From: Alphaproteobacteria bacterium
GTDB lineage: Bacteria > Pseudomonadota > Alphaproteobacteria > UBA828
Direction: 5' to 3'
DNA length: 6,763 bases
NCBI GenBank assembly: GCA_018668475.1
Contig: JABJCZ010000191.1
Span: 1-6,763 of the forward strand
Position 1 is the stretch's first letter. Each line of letters opens with the position of its first letter. The notes below the pieces were generated by a model that made no database searches, was not told the DNA's origin, and worked only from the letters and a program-made list of their open reading frames with translations. Positions 1 through 6,439 of this stretch are shown in pieces. The position numbers and the translations under genes were made by a program.

Positions 1-99
1 CGCTGCCAGTGAAATCGGCCTAGCGCGATGCGCCTGCCAATACCAATGACCTCCGGAATGGCAATCGAGGTGTCCCTGTTTCGTGTGCATCCGGGTTAT

Positions 100-109
100 T
101 TCCCGGGAA
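100..109. promoter_or_regulatory. 10-bp perfect palindrome upstream of GST gene
   Basis: TTCCCGGGAA is a perfect palindrome about 75 bases before the GST start, in an otherwise featureless upstream stretch (1-183). AT-rich sequence follows at 110-125, so it could be an operator next to a promoter. A 10-bp palindrome can also arise by chance, and I recognise no regulator for it. Confidence 0.2.
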
Positions 110-172
110 TATTTTGGGATTATTGTTCGGCAGGTAAACCGCTACCATTGACGACGCAACGCAACGCGCACC

Positions 173-177
173 GGGAG
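173..177 (+). promoter_or_regulatory. Ribosome binding site fixing the GST start
   Basis: GGGAG lies 6 bases before ATG 184. It favours this start over the in-frame ATG at 28, which would add 52 residues not expected in a glutathione S-transferase. Confidence 0.6.
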
Positions 178-183
178 CGAACG

Positions 184-822
184 ATGATCACCATTCACCA
201 CCTTGGCATGTCTCAGTCGGATCGAATTGTCTGGCTCATGGAAGAGCTGGGCCTTCCTTACGAGCTGAAATGGTACGACCGCGGCGAGGACCGTCTGCTT
301 CCGGACGACTATCTGGCATTGCACCCGGCCGCGATGGCACCAGTGATTCAAGATGGCGATACCGTGCTTACCGAGTCCGGCGCGATCGTTGAGTATATCA
401 GTCACCGCTACGCCAATGGAAAGCTGACGGTCGGCCCGGATCAGCCAAATTATGCTGAGTACCTCTACTGGATGCACTTCAACAACAATGTCCTCGGCAT
501 CTTCCTCGCCAATGGGGCACTTCCGGAAAATCGCGATGCCCCTGAGGTCACGACGTTGGCCGGTTTGATCAATAGACGGCAGGAGCAATACTTCACCTAT
601 CTCGACCAACGGCTCGGTGCATCGCCCTATCTCGCAGGTCCGGAATTTACCTGCGCCGACGTGATGGTGAACTTCAGCGTGACCGCCCTACCGCTCTTCG
701 GTGGTCGCGGTATCGATGACCTGCCAAACGTTCAGGCATATGTTGCTCGCATTGGTGAACGGCCGGCCTACCAGAAAGCCATGGCAATCGCCGGGCCGGC
801 GGCAACCCGCCCGAGCGCCTGA
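184..822 (+). CDS. Glutathione S-transferase family protein
   Basis: A 212-residue protein with the two-domain layout and usual length of cytosolic glutathione S-transferases, which conjugate glutathione to electrophiles or use it in reduction or isomerisation. The thioredoxin-like N-terminal domain (about residues 1-82) has an early Ser pair (S10, S12) where the catalytic Ser/Tyr/Cys normally sits, the cis-proline segment APVI (P53), and the E64-S65 pair that binds the glutamyl end of glutathione. The helical C-terminal domain (about 90-205) has the N-capping motif T156-x-x-D159 and an ERPAYQKA ending typical of the family. ATG 184 is chosen because GGGAG lies 6 bases upstream and the family fold begins at MITIHHLG. 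The frame is open back to ATG 28, but those 52 residues do not look like GST sequence. The family is secure; the substrate cannot be read from sequence. It lies 85 bases ahead of the DUF4197 gene on the same strand. Confidence 0.93.
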   Translation: MITIHHLGMSQSDRIVWLMEELGLPYELKWYDRGEDRLLPDDYLALHPAAMAPVIQDGDTVLTESGAIVEYISHRYANGKLTVGPDQPNYAEYLYWMHFNNNVLGIFLANGALPENRDAPEVTTLAGLINRRQEQYFTYLDQRLGASPYLAGPEFTCADVMVNFSVTALPLFGGRGIDDLPNVQAYVARIGERPAYQKAMAIAGPAATRPSA

Positions 823-885
823 GCGGAATGCGCTTGGTGCTCTGGAAGAGCCCTCGCTGATCATTGCCGGTAGCCAGGAAAAGAC

Positions 886-902
886 GCCTCGGAAGCCTCG
901 GA
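886..902 (+). repeat. Two direct copies of GCCTCGGA before the DUF4197 start
   Basis: GCCTCGGA occurs at 886-893 and again at 895-902, a 9-base period ending 5 bases before ATG 908. It overlaps the probable ribosome binding region (GGA 900-902, GGAAG 891-895). It may be chance, or a duplication giving two weak Shine-Dalgarno cores. Confidence 0.3.
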
Positions 903-907
903 TAAAC

Positions 908-1714
908 ATGCGAAAGAAGACCATGAATACTATCGGTAAGTGGATCGTTTGCAGCGCACTCGGCATGGCCCTTGTCGGCGCACCGATCAGCGAAGCCGCA
1001 AGTGGATTCCTGGACGATATTCTCGGCGAAGGATCAGAGTCCGGCGTTGGTGACCTACTTGATTCGGTTGTCGGTGGCGGTGATAAGGCCCCGCAGGGCC
1101 AGACCGGCCTTGCATTGAGCGACTTCGAGATCGGGAAGGGATTGCGCGAGGCCCTTACGGTAGGGGCCGAACGGGTCGTGGGTCAGTTGGGCACGCAGGA
1201 TGGCTTCAATCTTGATCCCGCGATCCACATCCCGCTACCCGACACTCTCCGAAAGGTCCAGGAGACGCTCTCTGCCGTCGGCATGGCCGGTTTGGTCGAC
1301 GACCTGGAGTTGCGTCTCAACCGGGCGGCCGAATATGCAACGCCAAGGGCCAAGGCGCTGTTCTTTGAGGCCATCGAGGCGATGACACTGGACGATGTGC
1401 GCAACATATTGGGCGGGCCGGACGATGCCGCGACAAGCTATTTCCAGGGCCAGATGCAGGGCTCGCTAGCCGACGAGATGAGGCCGCTCGTCGATCAGGC
1501 GTTAAATGAAGCCGGGGCGATCCGGGCCTATGACAGTGTGATGGGTGAATACGACGACATTCCCTTCATGCCAGACGTGAAAGCGGATCTCACCCAGCAT
1601 GTGCTGGAGCTCGGCATTGCCGGCATCTTTAAGTACATCGCGATCGAAGAAGCCGCGATCCGCAACAATCCTGTCGAACGCACGACAGATATTTTGCGCC
1701 GCGTGTTCGGCTGA
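908..1714 (+). CDS. Exported DUF4197 family protein
   Basis: A 268-residue protein matching the DUF4197 family, whose function is unknown. Family hallmarks occur in order: a short Gly/Ser-rich lead (about 32-66), the segment ending GLREALTVGAERVV (78-91), DGFN and PAIHIPLP (98-111), LNRAAE (137-142), GPDDAATSYF (170-179), IPF (218-220) and the C-terminal IAIEEAAIRNNP...RTTDILRRVFG (244-268). The N-terminus is a signal peptide: basic residues in 2-11, a hydrophobic core at about 12-25, and a likely signal peptidase I site after SEA (residue 30). I see no lipobox, so it is probably a soluble periplasmic protein. ATG 908 is used, with GGA 5 bases upstream; ATG 923 is in frame and would also leave a working signal peptide. 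The gene is 109 bases ahead of the PqiA-like gene. The family call is strong, but no role can be stated. Confidence 0.93.
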   Translation: MRKKTMNTIGKWIVCSALGMALVGAPISEAASGFLDDILGEGSESGVGDLLDSVVGGGDKAPQGQTGLALSDFEIGKGLREALTVGAERVVGQLGTQDGFNLDPAIHIPLPDTLRKVQETLSAVGMAGLVDDLELRLNRAAEYATPRAKALFFEAIEAMTLDDVRNILGGPDDAATSYFQGQMQGSLADEMRPLVDQALNEAGAIRAYDSVMGEYDDIPFMPDVKADLTQHVLELGIAGIFKYIAIEEAAIRNNPVERTTDILRRVFG

Positions 1715-1823
1715 CCGCACGCGCGTCACAAATGCCATCTGGTGACCGATTAAAGTCAATCGCGGGTCGGCGTGCCAAGCTTTGCACCATGACATCGACG
1801 CTGCCGATGCCCATATTGGTCCC

Positions 1824-2348
1824 ATGGACGAAATCGAACACATATCCCCCTCCTCGCCGCCGATAGCTCGGCGCGATCCGCTGATCGGGATTTGTCTCGG
1901 GCTGGCGCTGCCGCTGTTTGTAACCGGTCTGCTGTTGCCGGCGATTTCGTTGCAGCAACTGTTTCTCTTCGAGACATCATTTTCGCTCTGGGAGGCCATG
2001 TTCGGGCTGCTCGATCAGGGCGAGATATTCCTGTTCGCGGTCATGGGATTATTCTCTGTGATTTTTCCCGGGGCCAAGATACTGCTGGGCGGATGGCTGT
2101 GGCTGCACGGCCAGCCCGCCGGGCGCCGCGTGGAACGGCTGATTGCCGCGTTTTCGCTGGCGTCACGCTGGTCGATGCTCGACGTCTTTATTGTCGCAGT
2201 CACTATTTTGCTGGTTGAGGGGACGCTCATTTCAACGGCCAGCGTACAGCCCGGCATCATCATGTTTGCCGGCGCGGTGGTCCTCTCAACGATTGCCACC
2301 CACCGGCTTCATCATGCGGTCATCGTGCGCAAAACGCCTGCTGCCTAA
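1824..2348 (+). CDS. Single-domain PqiA-like inner-membrane protein
   Basis: A 174-residue membrane protein resembling one domain of paraquat-inducible protein A. Four hydrophobic segments are visible at about residues 20-42, 64-94, 119-133 and 143-160. The best family signature is SRWSMLDVFIVA (114-125), the conserved core of PqiA domains. An FPGAK motif at the end of the second segment (81-85) and LPAIS after the first (39-43) also fit. E. coli PqiA has two such domains with zinc-binding cysteine pairs. This protein has one domain, no CxxC motif, and a single Cys (C24) in the first membrane segment. PqiA proteins normally act with MCE partners PqiB/PqiC in lipid transport across the envelope; none is nearby. 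ATG 1824 is the only in-frame ATG near the start but lacks a clear Shine-Dalgarno. TTG 1782 would add 14 residues. The 3' end overlaps the opposing gene by 4 bases. Confidence 0.85.
   Translation: MDEIEHISPSSPPIARRDPLIGICLGLALPLFVTGLLLPAISLQQLFLFETSFSLWEAMFGLLDQGEIFLFAVMGLFSVIFPGAKILLGGWLWLHGQPAGRRVERLIAAFSLASRWSMLDVFIVAVTILLVEGTLISTASVQPGIIMFAGAVVLSTIATHRLHHAVIVRKTPAA
2345..2348. other. 4-base tail-to-tail overlap of convergent genes
   Basis: The TAA of the PqiA-like gene (2346-2348, + strand) and the TAG of the N-carbamoyl-D-amino-acid hydrolase gene (2345-2347, - strand) share bases. There is no intergenic terminator, so transcripts from either side must run into the opposing gene before ending. 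Confidence 0.9.
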
Positions 2349-3307
2349 ACGCCATCAGGCCGCTTCATGCCGGTCTGTGAGGTGATCAGGCCATAGTGCT
2401 CGATGCGGCGGTGGGCCTCGAAGTTGAAGATGTTCTGCTTGATGTAGTCGCCCATGGAAAGATCACATTGCGCGACCGCCACTTCATCGCCTTCGGTGTG
2501 GCAGAGCGCCACGATTTCGCCGGTCGGCGCGATGATGCAGGAACCACCCATGTGGTGAACCCCCTCTTCCACACCGGCCTTGGCTGATGCAACGACCCAG
2601 GTACCGTTCTGGTAAGCCCCCGCCTGCATGGACAGGTGATTGTGAAACATGCCGAGGAAGACCGGCTCAGCGGTCGCAAACGGGTTCACATGCGGCGTGT
2701 TGTAGCCGAGCGCCACCAGCTCAGCGCCTTGAAGGCCGAGCATGCGCCAAGTTTCAGGCCAGCGCCGGTCATTACATATGCACATGCCCATGACACCGCC
2801 CTGGGACTGGAACACCGGAAACCCGAGGTCCCCGACTTCAAAATAGCGCTTCTCAAGATGCTGATGCGGCGCGCCGGCAACCGTCTTCGCGGTGCCGGGC
2901 AAATGAATCTTGCGGTACTTGCCGGTTATCGCGCCGGTGTCATCGACGAGGATGGCGGTGTTGAAATAGGTTTTCTTGCCAGCGTCATCGCGCACCAGCT
3001 CGGCGTAGCCCAGATGAAACCCGCAGCCAAGCTCGCGGGCGCGCTCAAACAGCGGCTGGGTCTCATTGTTGGGCATCGACGTTTCAAAGTAGCTATCCAG
3101 CTCTTCCTCATCATCGATGACCCAACGCGGGAAGAAGGTGGTCAACGCCAGCTCGGGAAAAACAACGAATTTTGCCCCCAGCCCGTGTGATTCTTCCATC
3201 AGGGAGATCAACCGTTCGACAGCCTGGGTGCGGGTTTCACTCCGGGCGATCGGGCCCATCTGGGCAACGGCGACGGTGAGGACGCGTGATGAGGGTGCGG
3301 ATGGCAT
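2345..3307 (-). CDS. N-carbamoyl-D-amino-acid hydrolase (D-carbamoylase)
   Basis: A 320-residue nitrilase-superfamily amidohydrolase, very similar from memory to the Agrobacterium D-carbamoylase (about 304 residues). That enzyme converts N-carbamoyl-D-amino acids to D-amino acids, CO2 and ammonia in the cytoplasm. The catalytic triad is complete: E52 (FPELALTTFFPRW), K133 (KYRKIHLPG) and C178 (CICNDRRWPETW). The accessory Glu is present in HLEKRYFE (E152). Residues tied to N-carbamoyl-D-amino-acid recognition in the known enzymes also appear kept: H135, H150, R181-R182 and N203 (GYNTP). The C-terminal FNFEAHRRIEHYGLI matches the family and is followed by about 12 extra residues. ATG 3307 has AGGAG (3318-3322) about 10 bases upstream. 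It lies 84 bases downstream of the methyltransferase gene on the same strand. No hydantoinase or racemase is in the window, so the source of substrate is unknown. A related carbamoyl or amide substrate remains possible. Confidence 0.93.
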   Translation of the reverse strand: MPSAPSSRVLTVAVAQMGPIARSETRTQAVERLISLMEESHGLGAKFVVFPELALTTFFPRWVIDDEEELDSYFETSMPNNETQPLFERARELGCGFHLGYAELVRDDAGKKTYFNTAILVDDTGAITGKYRKIHLPGTAKTVAGAPHQHLEKRYFEVGDLGFPVFQSQGGVMGMCICNDRRWPETWRMLGLQGAELVALGYNTPHVNPFATAEPVFLGMFHNHLSMQAGAYQNGTWVVASAKAGVEEGVHHMGGSCIIAPTGEIVALCHTEGDEVAVAQCDLSMGDYIKQNIFNFEAHRRIEHYGLITSQTGMKRPDGV

Positions 3308-3391
3308 TTTGGCGGTGCTCCTGTGTGACGCACTTCAGGGGCCCAATGCTACGCGACACCTGCCCTCTGCTGCAATCGACAGAACCAAGGC

Positions 3392-5410
3392 TCAGGCCGG
3401 CTTTTCACACAACAGCTGGTAAACACTCCGAAATGCCTTGGGGTTATCGCGCTCGAAGCGGATAACGCTGGTACGATCCGCCATGTTGGGGTCGTCAGGG
3501 CACGCTTTGCGATACGTCGTGCGTACAACGGGGTCCGCAAACAGACCAACCATCCGCAGCCCATGCTGCTCGACCATGTTGTAGACGCCGTCAAGGTCAT
3601 AGCGGGTCACCGGCACATGAAAGAGCAACTCCCGGCATCCGCTGACCGTGTAGAAATCCGGACGGGTCATGATGGCCGCATCGGACGGCGCCGACCCACC
3701 AAAGACCTTCTGCCGTACCTTCCGTATGCCCTGGGTATCAGGTTGCAGACTCAGACGGCTCACGAGTTCACGAACCGCCGCAACATCCGCCCGGCCATGC
3801 TTGCTCGGAACATCGACCTTCAACACTCCGCCCGGCCGCAACAGCGCCGCAAGCGCGGCCCAGGCATCCTCATGCGCCGCGACATGATGCAACAGGTGAG
3901 TGCATTCAATGTAGTGATAACGCGCCGGCTCATCCGGCAGACGCATCAGGTCACCCAGCATGAACTCGACATTGCCGACGCTCAGTTTGCGCGCCATGCG
4001 CGCGCCATAGGCCAGGCTGTCCAGACTGATATCAACGGCCGTCACCTGCGCAGCGGGAAAGCGCATGGCGGCCTTGATCGGGTGCTGGCCGGTACCGCAT
4101 CCTGGCACCAGCACCTCAATCTTGGGCGTTGAGAATTCGGGCGGGTCATAGGCCGGGAACCGGCTTCTCAAATAATTGGGCAGCGCCCCGCTTTCAGGGC
4201 GCGCAATATGAATCCAGCGCGGATACGGGTTTGCTTCCGCGAGTTGGTGCCCAACTGAGGTCGATTTCTTTGGATCAATTTTGCCGATTGCAGGAATGCG
4301 ATCACGCAGTGCTTCGACCTCACGGCGCTCGCGCACAGTCAGCGCGACAACGCGTTGAACCTCGCCGCCCAGAGCCAGGTCCATAATGCGATCGGCGCGG
4401 GGATGCGAACTCAATGGGGCATACATTGCCAGCATCAGCAGCTTGCCACGAAGCACGATGGGGCTGGGTTTTCCGTTGTTCAGTTCGCCTTCAATCTCAT
4501 GAGCCAATCGATCAATCTGCCCCAACTCGGCTTCTCCGCAGGGCATGGCGTATTCATTGTGATACGCCTGCAACGAGAGTGCGGCTGCCAGTCGGGTGAC
4601 CGCAATGGGCGGCTCCACCTCATGGCCATAGACAGTCAACAGATGCTGGCGCAATCCGATACAGAACCGCTCGACCACTGGGTCAACGTTTATTGTTTCC
4701 TGAAGCAACCGAATAAACAGCTCATCTTCCGACAACTCATCGAGCAGTGTGTCCGGCGACGAACACTCCGGCGTTCCCAGCCCGTAGGCACGGGAAATGA
4801 CGATGCCGGCAGCCGTTGCCAAACCGGATGTCTCCGCCTGCCCCGCCTGAAACGCTGTAATCAAAGCGCCGCGAAACTGAGCGAATTCACTATTCTCACG
4901 ATCAGGCACCACCTCGGGTGAGTGCTCGATCACACTGATCAAGCCTTCTTGGGCAGCTGGAATGATCGAGCCCGAACCAAGGGCAACAAGGTAAGCTTGG
5001 GCCGCCTTGGCCGGTCGCAACGTCGCGTCCAGGGCTCGGGCCTGAATTAATCGAGTTGGAGCGGCGGTCGGCGCCAACTTTACCGCCTGACCGACAATGA
5101 ATAAGGCCTCCTCCAGAAGACCGAGTTCAAGGCACATTTCAGCGAGATCGGTCAACGCCTCGACGTCGCTCGGATTGCGAGCGACGGCTGCCTCAAACGC
5201 TGCAAGGGCACCACGCAACCGCCCCTGTGCTTTGAGCGCCATTCCAAGGACAACACGCGGTGCCGCCTCATCCGGACTGGATTCCACCAGTTCAAGCGCC
5301 GCAGATTCGGCCGCAGCGAATTCACCAGATGCCAGCATTCGCTCAACCGTCAATGTGCTGCGTTTTGCGCCGTCAGCTTTGTCTGGCCCTTTAAAAAGGG
5401 AAAACGCCAT
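3392..5410 (-). CDS. TPR-repeat / SAM-dependent methyltransferase fusion protein
   Basis: A 672-residue two-part protein. Residues about 20-145 form tetratricopeptide repeats; the clearest are 49-82 and 83-116, with weaker ones either side. Such repeats usually bind protein partners. Residues about 150-390 are mostly helical with no domain I can name. An NPYPRW motif (394-399) precedes a class I SAM-methyltransferase domain: the SAM-binding glycine motif VLVPGCGTGQHP (433-444), the acidic residue ending strand 2 (AVDIS, D460), MLGDLMRLP (484-492), the motif IV region ECTHLLHHV (502-510) and RPGGVLKVDVP (525-535). About 120 further residues follow. No substrate can be assigned; a protein, glycan or small-molecule acceptor is possible. 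ATG 5410 has AAGGAA (5417-5422) 6 bases upstream. It is 109 bases downstream of the oxygenase gene and may be cotranscribed, although an inverted repeat lies between them. The domain call is firm, the function open. Confidence 0.9.
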   Translation of the reverse strand: MAFSLFKGPDKADGAKRSTLTVERMLASGEFAAAESAALELVESSPDEAAPRVVLGMALKAQGRLRGALAAFEAAVARNPSDVEALTDLAEMCLELGLLEEALFIVGQAVKLAPTAAPTRLIQARALDATLRPAKAAQAYLVALGSGSIIPAAQEGLISVIEHSPEVVPDRENSEFAQFRGALITAFQAGQAETSGLATAAGIVISRAYGLGTPECSSPDTLLDELSEDELFIRLLQETINVDPVVERFCIGLRQHLLTVYGHEVEPPIAVTRLAAALSLQAYHNEYAMPCGEAELGQIDRLAHEIEGELNNGKPSPIVLRGKLLMLAMYAPLSSHPRADRIMDLALGGEVQRVVALTVRERREVEALRDRIPAIGKIDPKKSTSVGHQLAEANPYPRWIHIARPESGALPNYLRSRFPAYDPPEFSTPKIEVLVPGCGTGQHPIKAAMRFPAAQVTAVDISLDSLAYGARMARKLSVGNVEFMLGDLMRLPDEPARYHYIECTHLLHHVAAHEDAWAALAALLRPGGVLKVDVPSKHGRADVAAVRELVSRLSLQPDTQGIRKVRQKVFGGSAPSDAAIMTRPDFYTVSGCRELLFHVPVTRYDLDGVYNMVEQHGLRMVGLFADPVVRTTYRKACPDDPNMADRTSVIRFERDNPKAFRSVYQLLCEKPA

Positions 5411-5461
5411 GTGGCGTTCCTTATTCAGTCAAATGGTCGTACTCGTACCCACCTGTCTCAT

Positions 5462-5497
5462 ACCCGGTTGTTGGTTGTCGAATGGTTAATACCGGGT
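5462..5497. repeat. 7-bp inverted repeat in the oxygenase-methyltransferase gap
   Basis: ACCCGGT at 5462-5468 is matched exactly by its reverse complement ACCGGGT at 5491-5497, with 22 bases between. It sits in the 109-base gap about 50 bases upstream of the methyltransferase start. On the - strand no T-run follows, so an intrinsic terminator is unlikely. A bipartite operator or a 5' leader hairpin would fit, as would chance. Confidence 0.35.
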
Positions 5498-5519
5498 GTC
5501 AGCTGGAGAACGTTCACAC

Positions 5520-6347
5520 TCAGCCGCGGTTCTGTTCGGCATCCTGATAGAGGATGGCGTTGTGGCGCTCATTGGCGTCCAGATAATTGCGAATGCTTTG
5601 CGGTGAAAAGTCCGCATCGGGCGATTGTTCCAGCTCAAAATGGCCGTACTCATCCCTGCCCCGCACCAGCATGGCGCTGTCCCGTGCCAATAGCTGATGG
5701 ACCCGCGTCGGGATATACCGAATGGCATAGCCGATGCGCCGGTCATCTGTCTGATTGGGGCCCGACCCATGAACCAGCCGAACATGGTGAAAGGACGCTT
5801 CACCCGGTTCGAGGGTCATATCCACCGCGGTACTTTCGTCCACATCAACCTGCACTTCCTGCCCCCGGGTGAGCAGATTATTGTCCTGATAGGTCTCAAC
5901 ATGCGGCAATTGCCCGGCGGCTTGCGACGCTGGTACAACTTTCATCGCGCCTGACTCGATCGATGCCGGCGACAGCGCTACCCACGCGGTCAGCACGTCG
6001 GGCTCGCTTAGGCCCCAATAAGTCGCGTCCTGGTGCCATGAAACGAACGCCGGATCATTTGCTTCCTTAGTGAAAAAAGCCGCCGCCCAGCACAGAATAT
6101 TCGGGCCGATCAGGTCTTCCACCGCGTCCAGCAGTTTTTCGTTACGAACAATCGCGTCGAGGGACTTCAAAAAAAGATGCGGCTTATGCCGAAGTTTGCC
6201 GCCAATGTCGTCCAGCCGGTTCTGTTCCACATCTTCGACCTCGGCCCGAACACGCGCCGCGTCTTCGGTCGACATAATGCGAAGCGGAAACAGGTAGCCG
6301 TCGCGTTCATACTGAGCAACATCGCTGGAGGACAGAAGTTTCGGCAT
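5520..6347 (-). CDS. Phytanoyl-CoA dioxygenase (PhyH) family oxygenase
   Basis: A 275-residue Fe(II)/2-oxoglutarate-dependent oxygenase of the PhyH family, whose members couple 2-oxoglutarate decarboxylation to hydroxylation of a substrate. Numbered from TTG 6353 (subtract 2 for the ATG start), the iron-binding triad is H107 and D109 in WHQDATYWGL plus H195 in VHGSGPN, and the likely 2-oxoglutarate-binding Arg is R206 in RRIGYAIRYIP. Because the second ligand is Asp, this should be a hydroxylase and not a SyrB2-type halogenase, where it is Ala or Gly. The N-terminal region (SSSDVAQYERDGYLFPLRIM) is typical of the family. ATG 6347 is preferred to TTG 6353 on ribosome-binding-site spacing. It lies 92 bases downstream of an acyl-CoA synthetase gene, which hints at an acyl or acyl-CoA substrate, but PhyH proteins in bacteria are diverse and the substrate cannot be read. 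Confidence 0.9.
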   Translation of the reverse strand: MPKLLSSSDVAQYERDGYLFPLRIMSTEDAARVRAEVEDVEQNRLDDIGGKLRHKPHLFLKSLDAIVRNEKLLDAVEDLIGPNILCWAAAFFTKEANDPAFVSWHQDATYWGLSEPDVLTAWVALSPASIESGAMKVVPASQAAGQLPHVETYQDNNLLTRGQEVQVDVDESTAVDMTLEPGEASFHHVRLVHGSGPNQTDDRRIGYAIRYIPTRVHQLLARDSAMLVRGRDEYGHFELEQSPDADFSPQSIRNYLDANERHNAILYQDAEQNRG

Positions 6348-6357
6348 CTTCAATTTT

Positions 6358-6363
6358 CTTTCC
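6358..6363 (-). promoter_or_regulatory. Ribosome binding site for the PhyH-family gene
   Basis: On the - strand GGAAAG lies 10 bases before ATG 6347 but only 4 before the alternative TTG at 6353. This favours the ATG and shortens the protein by two residues. Confidence 0.5.
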
Positions 6364-6390
6364 AGAACTGAGTTGCAGGCGCACTAAACA

Positions 6391-6409
6391 AGAGTGTAAC
6401 CATCACTCT
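6391..6409. promoter_or_regulatory. Inverted repeat AGAGTG-N7-CACTCT, operator or hairpin
   Basis: A perfect 6-7-6 inverted repeat in the 92-base gap between the acyl-CoA synthetase stop and the PhyH-family start. In - strand RNA one G-U pair extends the stem to 7, and UUGUUUAG follows, so a weak intrinsic terminator for the synthetase gene is possible. The repeat also overlaps a possible promoter for the oxygenase gene, so a repressor operator is the other reading. I cannot choose between them from sequence alone. Confidence 0.45.
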
Positions 6410-6421
6410 CACCAACAACAA
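6393..6421 (-). promoter_or_regulatory. Possible sigma-70-type promoter before the PhyH-family gene
   Basis: On the - strand TTGTTG (6416-6421) and TACACT (6393-6398) are separated by 17 bases. They match the -35 consensus at 3 of 6 and the -10 at 4 of 6. This would give a leader of roughly 40 bases to ATG 6347. The inverted repeat at 6391-6409 covers the -10 and part of the spacer. The match is weak. Confidence 0.25.
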
Positions 6422-6439
6422 AGCCGCATCGTTACGCAG

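Noticed and set aside
28..183. A 52-residue N-terminal extension of the GST frame from ATG 28
   Set aside because: GST-fold sequence begins at ATG 184, which has a good ribosome binding site; the extension shows no family similarity or signal peptide.
1747..1762. Short hairpin CGATT-N6-AATCG after the DUF4197 gene as a terminator
   Set aside because: The stem is only 5 bp and A/T-rich, and no T-run follows, so it does not make a credible intrinsic terminator.
2636..3190. A + strand open frame (184 codons) opposite the D-carbamoylase gene
   Set aside because: The - strand frame carries an unmistakable nitrilase-fold enzyme with its catalytic triad; the + frame has no recognisable feature.
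3346..3375. Possible promoter for the D-carbamoylase gene (TTGCAG, 18 bases, TAGCAT on the - strand)
   Set aside because: It matches the consensus at only 3 of 6 and 4 of 6 positions, which is expected often by chance in a gap of this size.
3986..4010. Near-repeat of GCGCGCCAT-type words
   Set aside because: It lies inside the methyltransferase coding sequence and reflects Ala/Arg codons in high-G+C DNA, not a functional repeat.
3563..4132. Long + strand open frame (189 codons) opposite the methyltransferase gene
   Set aside because: Its translation looks like the shadow of the high-G+C coding strand, with no recognisable domain, while the opposite strand encodes a clear SAM-methyltransferase.
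4355..4921. Another + strand open frame (188 codons) opposite the same gene
   Set aside because: It lies wholly inside the TPR-methyltransferase gene, shows no family motifs, and is best explained as an antisense shadow.
5508..5515. 8-bp palindrome GAACGTTC just after the PhyH-family gene stop
   Set aside because: It is short and common by chance, has no T-run beside it, and I see no matching second site.
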